DNA of 5,681 nt. Source: Chloroflexota bacterium (GTDB taxonomy: Bacteria; Chloroflexota; Limnocylindria; QHBO01). Of this stretch, positions 1 to 5,161 are shown piece by piece. A model generated the notes under the pieces. That model saw nothing but the letters and a program-made list of their open reading frames with translations, was not told where the DNA came from and did no database searches. Made by a program: the position numbers and the translations under genes. The DNA is taken from the NCBI GenBank assembly GCA_031177555.1, contig JAPSGM010000132.1:1-5681 (forward strand). Direction: 5' to 3'. Each line of letters opens with the position of its first letter. The first letter of the stretch is position 1.

Positions 1-615
1 CAGCGAGCGACCGGCGGCCTGTTGCGGCGTGACCGGCCCGCCGCCCTCGCCGACCACGTTGGTGCCCTCGATCAGATACTCCGGGTTCACGAACGCCCCC
101 AGCTCCGACTCGGGCGGCAGGCTGCGGCTCCAGTCCAGGATGCCGACCGCCACCGCCGCGAAGCTGACCTGCTGGTTGAGCACGCCGTTGCCCGGGTCGT
201 TGGTCCGGAAGGTCACCCGCAGCTGCCGATCCGACGCTCGCTCAATGACGATCACACCGCCGAACGTGCCCCTCTCGAGCGTTCGCTCGGCGGCTTGCCG
301 ATCCGGCAGCGGCTGGACGAGGTAGCCACGCGCCGTCTCCACGGTGGCCTCCCCCTCGACCGACGGGTTGAGGATGCGGTCGACGGTGGCCACCGCCTCC
401 GCCCGGAGGTCAGGATCGGCGGTCACCACGCCGATCGCCACCGGCTGCGCCCGGCTGGCGTAGGTGATGGCGATGGGCGCCAGCGCCAGCGCCACGGCCA
501 TCACCATCAGGATGACCGTCGAGACCACGAACAGCTTGCCCCGCACGCGTTCGAGATACTCGTGGCGCGCCACGATGCCCGCGTTGGGCAGGAGCGGATC
601 CCTGCGCCGGCTCAC
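1..615 (-). CDS. ABC-2 type transporter permease, NatB/YhaP-like (N-terminal part, runs off the window)
   Basis: This is the membrane partner of the ATPase just upstream. It starts at GTG 615, whose bases overlap the ATPase TGA stop in a GTGA arrangement, so the two are probably translationally coupled. The 205 residues present are open to the window edge. They begin with a short cytoplasmic segment containing the family-typical VARHEYLERVRGKLF (residues 15-29), then one strong membrane helix at about 28-53, then a soluble, presumably extracytoplasmic, region from about 54 to 205. That layout (helix, large external domain, then a helix bundle) is normal for NatB/YhaP (COG1668) exporters, so the remaining helices should lie beyond position 1. 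The family includes Bacillus NatB, which exports sodium, but many members have unknown substrates and the substrate here cannot be read from sequence. Family assignment is confident; substrate is unknown. Confidence 0.88.
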   Translation of the reverse strand, partial: MSRRRDPLLPNAGIVARHEYLERVRGKLFVVSTVILMVMAVALALAPIAITYASRAQPVAIGVVTADPDLRAEAVATVDRILNPSVEGEATVETARGYLVQPLPDRQAAERTLERGTFGGVIVIERASDRQLRVTFRTNDPGNGVLNQQVSFAAVAVGILDWSRSLPPESELGAFVNPEYLIEGTNVVGEGGGPVTPQQAAGRSL

Positions 616-1544
616 GGTGCCAGGGTCTCGGCCGGTTCCTCGGCCGGTCGGCCCACCAGGTCGATGAAGAGGGCTTCCAGCGTCGGCTCGTGGAGCTCGA
701 ACCGCCTGACGGATGCCCCACGGTCGATGACCTGGCGCAGGACCTCGTCCGGCTCCGCGTCGTCGGCCAGCTGCACCTCGGTGTGGTCCGCCCCCGCCCG
801 CACGATGCTGATGCCCGGCAGCCCCTCCAGCCAGGCCGATCCGCCGGCGTGGTCGAAGGAGAACCGCGCCATGCGGCGTCCGGCGGCCCGCTTCAGTTCC
901 CGCACGCTGCCCTGGGCCACGATCCGGCCACGATCGATGATGGCGACCGACTCGCAGAGGGCCTCGGCCAGCTCCATCTGGTGGGTGGAGAAGACGATGG
1001 TGCGGCCCCGCCCGTGCAGCTCGTGGAACGCCTCCTTCAGCAGGCCGACGTTCACCGGGTCGAGGCCGGTGAACGGCTCATCCATGAGCAAGACCTCCGG
1101 GTCGTGCAGGACGGCGGCGATGAACTGGACCTTCTGCTGGTTGCCCTTGGACAGCTCCTCGGCCCGGCGGCCTGCAAGCTCGCGGATCCGGAAGCGCGCC
1201 AGCCAGTGGCGCGCCTCCCGGCGCGCCGCGTGCGGGTTGTCGCCGTACAGGGAGGCGAAGTACACGAGCTGGTCGAGCACCGTCAGCCGCGGGTAGAGGC
1301 CACGCTCCTCCGGCAGGTAGCCCCAGACGCGCTGCGGCAGCTGCAGGACCGGCTTCGAGTCCCAGCGGATCTCCCCCGCGTCGGCCGGGATGATGTCCAG
1401 GCAGATGCGCATGGTGGTCGTCTTGCCCGCGCCGTTGGCGCCCAGGAAGCCGAAGACGGCGCCTTTGGGTACGGCGAACGTGATGCCATCCAACGCCAGC
1501 GTCGCGCCGTAGCGCTTGGTGACGCGGTCGATCTCCAGGGCCAT
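612..1544 (-). CDS. ABC transporter ATP-binding protein, NatA/YhaQ-like
   Basis: A 310-residue cytoplasmic ATPase that should power the permease encoded next. It has the complete nucleotide-binding domain: Walker A GANGAGKT at 35-42, the GYLPEERGLYP segment at 75-85 in the Q-loop region, signature LSKGNQQKVQ at 131-140, Walker B VLLMDEP at 151-157, D-loop GLDP at 160-163 and switch His188 in STHQM. About 90 residues follow, ending in the LHEPTLEALFIDLVGRP segment (284-300) typical of the NatA/YhaQ group (COG4152), whose members run near 300 residues. The LSKGN variant of the signature and the Glu-rich Q-loop are, as I recall, normal for this group. ATG 1544 is chosen because the protein begins right at the first beta strand; there is no Shine-Dalgarno but a TATCCT hexamer sits 6 bases upstream, hinting at a leaderless start. 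A 40-base gap separates it from the oxidoreductase. The exported substrate is unknown. Confidence 0.94.
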   Translation of the reverse strand: MALEIDRVTKRYGATLALDGITFAVPKGAVFGFLGANGAGKTTTMRICLDIIPADAGEIRWDSKPVLQLPQRVWGYLPEERGLYPRLTVLDQLVYFASLYGDNPHAARREARHWLARFRIRELAGRRAEELSKGNQQKVQFIAAVLHDPEVLLMDEPFTGLDPVNVGLLKEAFHELHGRGRTIVFSTHQMELAEALCESVAIIDRGRIVAQGSVRELKRAAGRRMARFSFDHAGGSAWLEGLPGISIVRAGADHTEVQLADDAEPDEVLRQVIDRGASVRRFELHEPTLEALFIDLVGRPAEEPAETLAP

Positions 1545-1550
1545 CGGCGC

Positions 1551-1556
1551 AGGATA
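1551..1556 (-). promoter_or_regulatory. Possible leaderless -10 element (TATCCT) for the ABC operon
   Basis: On the minus strand TATCCT fits TANNNT and lies 6 bases before the ATG at 1544, the spacing that would put the transcript start on the A of the start codon. No Shine-Dalgarno is present between the hexamer and the ATG. No -35 match was found. It would give the ATPase-permease pair a promoter of its own in the 40-base gap after the oxidoreductase. The motif is short and could be chance. Confidence 0.4.
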
Positions 1557-1584
1557 TCGAGCCGCTGCGCGGAGCGCTGAGAGC

Positions 1585-2859
1585 CTATCGGCTGAGCCGC
1601 CTCACAAGGCGGTTGGCCAGGTCGATCGAGTAGTTCTGGCCGCGGTCGTGGGGGTAGACCTGGAACATGCTGGCCACCCACAGGTTCGGGATGGGTGTCT
1701 CGAACGGCGGGATGTGGTCGCGGTAGTCGACCGTCACGATCGGCTGCGCGAAGGGGGCGGCAAAGGCCCAGGCATCGGTGATCCAGTCGCGGCTGAAGCC
1801 GGGGTTGATACGTGCCAGGTGCGGCGCGAAGCCGTCGACGACGGCATCGGTGGAGGCGGACATGATCGGATCGTCCATCGGGCGGTAGTTGCCCAGGTAA
1901 ACCAGGTTGCGCCCGTTGTAGTCGGCGCGGTCCATGTAGTTGGTGTGCTCCACCAGGGCCATGAAGGGAAAGCCGGGATCGTTGATGTTCATCCAGTAGG
2001 TATCGGTCAACGGCCGGTCCAGCGACAGCACCAGGCACTGCGCGCCGTAGGCCTGGCCCCAGTCGTGGCGGGCTCGGTAGTCGGCCGGCAGCTCCGGCAC
2101 CAGCCGGCAGGTCAGGCGCACGGCCAGCGTCGAGACCACGCGGTCGACCTGGACCGTCTCGGCCACCGTGTCCACCAGCACGCCGCCGATTGGGCTGGTC
2201 CGCACCCCGCGCACCTCCGTGCCGAAGCGCAGCTCGCCGCCGGCCCCCGCGATCCGCTCGGCCAGCCGGTCGTAGAGCCGCTGGAATCCGCCGCGCAGGT
2301 AACCCAGCTCCGGCGTGCGATCATGGACGCGTGCCCAGAACCAGGGCATGGCGATCTCCTCCGCCAGCGCCCCGAACTTGCCGCCGAGCAGCGGCCCCCA
2401 CACCACGTCGTAGGCGCGTCGGCCCATGCGGCGCCGGATCCAGTCGGTGGCCGTCCGGCCCTCCAGTAGCTCGGGATTGGGCAGCGCCTTGAGGTAGGCC
2501 AGGGCGGCGCCCATGCGCAGGCGGTCGCGCATCGGGAGCGGGCGGAAGCGCAAAAGCGACATCGGCGAGTCCAGCTGGTGGACTCTGCCGTCCCGCAGGG
2601 TCGCCGTCAGCGGGCGGCGCCAGACCAGGTCTTCGCCCAGGCCCACCTCATCGATGAGGCCGATGGCGTGGCGGTCGCCCCGGAAGAGGTGGTGGTAGAA
2701 CTTCTCCAGCCAGATGCCCGGCTCAGGCTGGAATCCCGCGGCCAGGCCGCCGGGAATGGGTTCGCGCTCCAGCACGACGACGCTCTCGCCGCGCTGCGCC
2801 AGGCGGTAGGCGACGGTCAGGCCCAGGGCGCCGGCGCCGAGGACCGCGGTTCGAGTCAC
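1585..2859 (-). CDS. FAD-dependent oxidoreductase (amine oxidase / protoporphyrinogen-oxidase-like, COG1232 type)
   Basis: A 424-residue flavoprotein of the amine-oxidase fold. The N-terminus is a Rossmann dinucleotide motif, GAGALG at 8-13 with acidic Glu31 ending strand beta-2 (VVVLERE), followed by the second FAD motif PGGLAAGF at 36-43. Other visible family landmarks are KFYHHLF (53-59), GRTATDWIRRRMG (134-146), GYLRGGFQRLYDRLAERI (186-203) and the C-terminal FAD-contact region VYPHDRGQNYSIDLANRL (401-418). Close relatives are usually called NAD(P)/FAD-dependent oxidoreductase and often sit among envelope or polysaccharide genes; the fold also includes UDP-galactopyranose mutase and carotenoid desaturases, so substrate is uncertain. 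It is not a confident HemY. The start is GTG 2859, supported by GAGGTG five bases upstream; GTG overlaps the TGA of the toxin remnant. Length is normal and no damage is visible. Confidence 0.9.
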   Translation of the reverse strand: MTRTAVLGAGALGLTVAYRLAQRGESVVVLEREPIPGGLAAGFQPEPGIWLEKFYHHLFRGDRHAIGLIDEVGLGEDLVWRRPLTATLRDGRVHQLDSPMSLLRFRPLPMRDRLRMGAALAYLKALPNPELLEGRTATDWIRRRMGRRAYDVVWGPLLGGKFGALAEEIAMPWFWARVHDRTPELGYLRGGFQRLYDRLAERIAGAGGELRFGTEVRGVRTSPIGGVLVDTVAETVQVDRVVSTLAVRLTCRLVPELPADYRARHDWGQAYGAQCLVLSLDRPLTDTYWMNINDPGFPFMALVEHTNYMDRADYNGRNLVYLGNYRPMDDPIMSASTDAVVDGFAPHLARINPGFSRDWITDAWAFAAPFAQPIVTVDYRDHIPPFETPIPNLWVASMFQVYPHDRGQNYSIDLANRLVRRLSR

Positions 2860-3126
2860 GGCAACACCTCGAATGCCCCGGTCTGGGCCGGGCGGACGAG
2901 GCTGAAATCGCGGCGGTCGAGGCTGTACATGCGCCGGATGTCCATTCGTTCCGCCAGGGCGATGGTTGCCGCGTCCACGAATCCGATGTCGGCGTCCGAG
3001 AACATCTCCAGCAGCTCGACCGCGCGAGCGAGATCGGCTTTGCTCGTCGGCTCGATCGCCCAGTCAGACGTCAGTAGGCCGCTCAGGAACGCGCCTTCGC
3101 TTCAGCATGATGGTCGTGCGCTTCAT
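2856..3126 (-). pseudogene. Degraded VapBC-type toxin-antitoxin remnant: antitoxin N-terminus joined to PIN toxin C-terminal half
   Basis: Read from 3126, ATG opens MKRTTIML, which looks like the first strand of ribbon-helix-helix/VapB-type antitoxins, but the frame then turns to KRRRVPERPTDV and stops at 3064. In another frame, 3101-2856 encodes 81 residues that look like the second half of a PIN-domain (VapC) RNase: FLSGLLTSDWAIEP, then ADLARAVELLEMFSDADIGFVDAATIALAER, quoted here in parts: ADLARAVELLEMF (22-34), DADIGFVDAATIALAE (36-51), and MYSLDRRDF (58-66). Two C-terminal acidic residues of the active site (Asp43 in GFVDA, Asp62 in SLDRRDF) are present; the N-terminal Asp and central Glu regions are missing, and a TGA precedes this frame at 3104-3102. 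An internal deletion of several hundred bases between antitoxin and toxin explains it best. Alternatively, a third frame reads AEAKAR just before the FLSGLL and would join by one inserted base near 3086-3089, so a frameshift may also contribute. It is very unlikely to be an active toxin. It lies 49 bases after the DUF6518-like gene and overlaps the oxidoreductase start by 4 bases. Confidence 0.78.
2865..2870 (-). promoter_or_regulatory. Ribosome binding site (GAGGTG) of the oxidoreductase
   Basis: Minus-strand GAGGTG lies 5 bases before GTG 2859 and decides that start. It is embedded in the last codons of the toxin remnant (Glu-Val), so reading of the remnant and initiation of the oxidoreductase share the same bases. 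Confidence 0.65.
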
Positions 3127-3175
3127 ATGGTGATGCTGCCATATCCATACGACCCGGCGACCGGAAACGGGCCCG

Positions 3176-3844
3176 TCAACGGCCAGCAATCACCCATCCG
3201 AGTATGCCGCCGGCCACCACGAACAGGAGCAGTCCAATGCCCGTAACAGGTGGCAGCATCGCAAGGGCGACGAGCCAGCGGCGACGCTCGACCAGGATGA
3301 GCAGCACCGCGACGGCAGCCAGCGCGTCGGCCGTTGCGACCTGTGTGTAGGTTCGATCCCATTCGATACCGGTCCAGGCCCGAAGCGCCATCAGACGGTG
3401 CGCGGCCTCTGCTAGCAGCGCGCTGCTGACCAGGATTGCCGCAGCCGTCCGCCACCGATCCCCCGCGATGGCACACCAGCTACCGGCCAGACCGAACAGA
3501 GCGCCGCTCGGAGCGGCCACCGCCAACCAGGCGACCACGAAAGGGAGGGGGAAGGAATGTCCGCCAATCAGAACTCCGCCGTAGTAGGCGGCCACCGCGG
3601 TGGCGAGGGTCAGGGCACCCGCGGAACCACCGGCGCGGGTGCTCCGCTGAACGATGCCCGCAAGGAACGCGGTGATAATCCAGGGCCCGGCGGCGTTGGC
3701 GAGGCCGTTGATAACCATCGCGTCAATGCCGTCGCCGACAGCGCTGTAGGCACCGAGCAGCAAGCCAAGCGGCAGCGCCGTTGCGACGACCCGAACTGCG
3801 CACGATCGAGGAATGACGGTCGCGGCGTCGGGGGGTTCGCTCAT
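3176..3844 (-). CDS. Polytopic membrane protein, probably DUF6518 family
   Basis: A 222-residue hydrophobic protein of unknown function. About seven membrane segments can be seen: roughly 17-37, 48-66, 76-93, 101-126, 133-151, 170-185 and 190-219. The segment ANAAGPWIITAFLAGIV (49-65), followed by GALTLATAVAAYYGG (76-90) and AWLAVAAPSGALFGLAG (105-121), resembles the DUF6518 pattern as I remember it from actinobacterial proteins (aromatic-containing xPWxxxAFxxG, then GAxxL...YY). A hydrophilic loop with acidic and aromatic residues lies at 155-168. Start ATG 3844 overlaps the stop of the glycosyltransferase in an ATGA junction, and no Shine-Dalgarno is visible, so translation probably depends on reinitiation. 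There is no predicted enzymatic motif. Coding potential is supported by the continuous membrane pattern; the family name is a moderate-confidence recollection. Confidence 0.75.
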   Translation of the reverse strand: MSEPPDAATVIPRSCAVRVVATALPLGLLLGAYSAVGDGIDAMVINGLANAAGPWIITAFLAGIVQRSTRAGGSAGALTLATAVAAYYGGVLIGGHSFPLPFVVAWLAVAAPSGALFGLAGSWCAIAGDRWRTAAAILVSSALLAEAAHRLMALRAWTGIEWDRTYTQVATADALAAVAVLLILVERRRWLVALAMLPPVTGIGLLLFVVAGGILGWVIAGR

Positions 3845-4761
3845 CGGAGGCGATTCGAGTTGATCATGGTGAAGGTCCGGGAAACCCCATCACGAGTGGC
3901 TGGATCGTTGCCCGGCCCGCGGGCCCCGCGATTTCTCGGGTCGGCGCCAACCATGACGTACGTGAAGTCGTAGAAGATGAGCCGCGGCAGCGCAAGGATC
4001 GCGGCGGCGCTCGCCGCCACCCACGCGTAGCGCGGGCACGCGAAGGCCGCGACCCCAGCCACCGCCACCGCGACGACTGCACCGATGAGCCAGGCGCTCG
4101 GGCCCAACTGGAAGTGCAGGCTCAGGCTGACGCCCGGTGATCGGCCGAAGTCGTACCCCAGCAGGGGCATGGGCGCGACCAGGATGGCGGTGATGAGGAC
4201 GGCCACCAGCGCCCTGCCCCACTCCCGCCTGGCCGCATAGGCCAGGACGTACAGGATCGGCACCGCCTTGAGCGACGCCGCCAGGGCGACCCATAGCGGG
4301 CCGCTGCGCCGCGGCGCGCCCAGCACCAGCATGGCGATGACGACCGGATGGGCGTTGCCGCGGCTCACGGTCCAGATCAGCAGCCCGCCACACAACCCGG
4401 CCAGGGCCAGGCCCGCCGCGCGGCGTTCCGCGATCAGGGGCGCCACGGCCACGGCGGAGGCTACCAGCAGCACGATGGTCCAGCCGATGAGCACGACCTC
4501 CCGCGGCAGCGCGGTGAATGGCATCCACAGGACCGCGAACCACGGCGCGTAGCGGTAGACGTCCGGCCCGTCCGCCAGCGCGCCGGTCAGCGGCGGCGGG
4601 TACAGCGGCTCACCCGCCAGCAACCGTTGGGCCGCGCCGAGGTAGGCGTCGGTGTCCTCCAGGCTCCAGCGCGACAGCCCCCAGGCCGCGAAGCCCAGGC
4701 CGATGGCGACCATGACTACCACGATCCCCGCCTGGACCAGGCGGCCCGGTTGCAGCGACAT
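3841..4761 (-). CDS. Polytopic membrane glycosyltransferase, GT87 / DUF2029-like
   Basis: A 306-residue integral membrane protein resembling GT87 enzymes, the C-type glycosyltransferases that use polyprenyl-phosphate mannose or related donors to build envelope glycans and glycolipids. After the first helix (10-30) comes the external acidic segment DTDAYLGAAQRLLAGEPLYP (36-55), the expected place for the catalytic acid, then YRYAPWFAVLWMPFTALP (69-86) and alternating helices to about 272. GNAHPVVIAMLVLGA (135-149) and LKAVPILYVLAY (164-175) match internal family patterns (Gly-Asn/Gln before a helix; Lys then Pro). ATG 4761 was preferred to an in-frame ATG at 4854: the extra 31 residues are polar, not conserved-looking, and would overlap the divergent gene. 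A TACTCT hexamer 6 bases upstream fits leaderless initiation. Oddities: it is on the short side for GT87 and ends in a 35-residue polar, basic tail. Its donor and acceptor cannot be told. Confidence 0.82.
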   Translation of the reverse strand: MSLQPGRLVQAGIVVVMVAIGLGFAAWGLSRWSLEDTDAYLGAAQRLLAGEPLYPPPLTGALADGPDVYRYAPWFAVLWMPFTALPREVVLIGWTIVLLVASAVAVAPLIAERRAAGLALAGLCGGLLIWTVSRGNAHPVVIAMLVLGAPRRSGPLWVALAASLKAVPILYVLAYAARREWGRALVAVLITAILVAPMPLLGYDFGRSPGVSLSLHFQLGPSAWLIGAVVAVAVAGVAAFACPRYAWVAASAAAILALPRLIFYDFTYVMVGADPRNRGARGPGNDPATRDGVSRTFTMINSNRLR

Positions 4762-4767
4762 GGCGGG

Positions 4768-4773
4768 AGAGTA
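4768..4773 (-). promoter_or_regulatory. Possible leaderless -10 element (TACTCT) for the minus-strand operon
   Basis: Minus-strand TACTCT matches TANNNT and is 6 bases before ATG 4761; the intervening bases CCCGCC contain no Shine-Dalgarno. The spacing equals that of the hexamer before the ABC ATPase. It lies in the 64-base gap between divergent genes, where a promoter is expected. No convincing -35 was seen. Confidence 0.45.
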
Positions 4774-4787
4774 GCCGACGCGTACTG

Positions 4788-4816
4788 TTGACCGGAGTCC
4801 ACGCGGCTGCCAGCCT
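4788..4816 (+). promoter_or_regulatory. Possible promoter for the plus-strand pair (TTGACC, 17 bases, CAGCCT)
   Basis: TTGACC at 4788-4793 matches five of six bases of the sigma-70 -35 consensus, and 17 bases later CAGCCT (4811-4816) is a poor -10 match. A transcript would begin within a few bases of ATG 4826, leaving almost no leader, which fits the lack of a Shine-Dalgarno there. An alternative -10, TACTGT, is at 4783-4788. Weak evidence, offered because a promoter must lie in this short divergent gap. Confidence 0.25.
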
Positions 4817-4825
4817 GCGCGGCGC

Positions 4826-5161
4826 ATGTCCACCACCTGGCCCGGCAACCCCATCGCGCGCGTCCTGATCGTCGCCTTCCTGGCGCTGCAGATCGCCGTG
4901 CCTGTCGTGGCCGTGTTCGGAGAGCGGCCGCAGCGGTTCGCGTGGCATATGTACTCGGCGCTACCGCCGGTGCCGCAGGCCTGGGTCGTGAGGGCCGACG
5001 GGACCGAGGAGCCGATGGAGCTGGAGGCCCTCTTCGTCGTCCCGCGCGCCGAGATCGACTACGCATCGGTACTTTGGGATCGCCTGTGCTCCGTCCCCGA
5101 CGTCGTGCGGGTTCGCGTCGAGTCGGAGGGCGGCGCGGACGAGGTGATCGCGTGCAGGTAG
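4826..5161 (+). CDS. Small single-span membrane protein resembling the C-terminal segment of gamma-carboxylases
   Basis: A 111-residue protein: short cytoplasmic start, one membrane helix at about 10-32 (ARVLIVAFLALQIAVPVVAV), then a soluble domain. The helix ends in a Leu-Gln...Pro pattern and is followed by RFAWHMYS (37-44) and AWVVRADGTEEPMELEALF (52-70), then a helix around 80-90 and a strand VVRVRVES (93-100). In vitamin K-dependent gamma-carboxylase and related HTTM proteins, the last helix is followed by a similar W-x-M motif and a beta-rich stretch with Arg-Asp-Gly; here that module seems to be a free-standing gene. It sits directly before the HTTM gene, whose start lies 10 bases inside it, so the products probably work as a complex. 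ATG 4826 lacks a Shine-Dalgarno. The reading frame and partnership are well supported; the homology to the carboxylase C-terminus is my inference from motif order. Confidence 0.75.
   Translation: MSTTWPGNPIARVLIVAFLALQIAVPVVAVFGERPQRFAWHMYSALPPVPQAWVVRADGTEEPMELEALFVVPRAEIDYASVLWDRLCSVPDVVRVRVESEGGADEVIACR
5141..5146 (+). promoter_or_regulatory. Ribosome binding site (GAGGTG) of the HTTM gene
   Basis: GAGGTG lies 5 bases before GTG 5152 within the end of the upstream small gene. The hexamer and spacing are identical to those before the oxidoreductase GTG, which supports both starts and argues against the later in-frame ATG 5200. Confidence 0.6.

Noticed and set aside
22..1296. Long plus-strand open frame (424 codons) opposite the ABC permease and ATPase
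   Set aside because: Composition is Arg/Ala/His/Pro-rich with no domain, and it runs antisense to genes with full ABC motifs. High GC lowers stop frequency and makes such frames common.
1297..1340. Non-canonical Q-loop (GYLPEERG) in the ABC ATPase as a sign of inactivation
   Set aside because: This wording and the LSKGN signature are, as far as I recall, normal in the NatA/YhaQ group; Walker A, Walker B and the switch His are all intact.
1545..1600. Hairpins (e.g. AGCC-GATA-GGCT) around the oxidoreductase stop as a terminator
   Set aside because: Stems are only about 4 base pairs and there is no following T run, so a terminator cannot be supported.
1283..2038. Minus-strand frame (251 codons) crossing the oxidoreductase-ATPase gap
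   Set aside because: It is an off-frame reading of both real genes; Arg/Pro/Ser-rich and without motifs.
1516..2469. Plus-strand open frame (317 codons) opposite the oxidoreductase
   Set aside because: Antisense to an intact flavoprotein with clear FAD motifs; the product is His/Val/Gly/Arg low-complexity with no recognizable fold.
3166..3175. Perfect 10-base palindrome ACGGGCCCGT just after the DUF6518-like gene
   Set aside because: Isolated, GC-rich and without a loop or T tract; short palindromes are expected by chance at this composition.
4762..4854. Longer start (ATG 4854) for the glycosyltransferase
   Set aside because: The 31 added residues are polar and would overlap the divergent gene that begins at 4826; the shorter start is followed at once by the first helix and has a TANNNT hexamer correctly placed.
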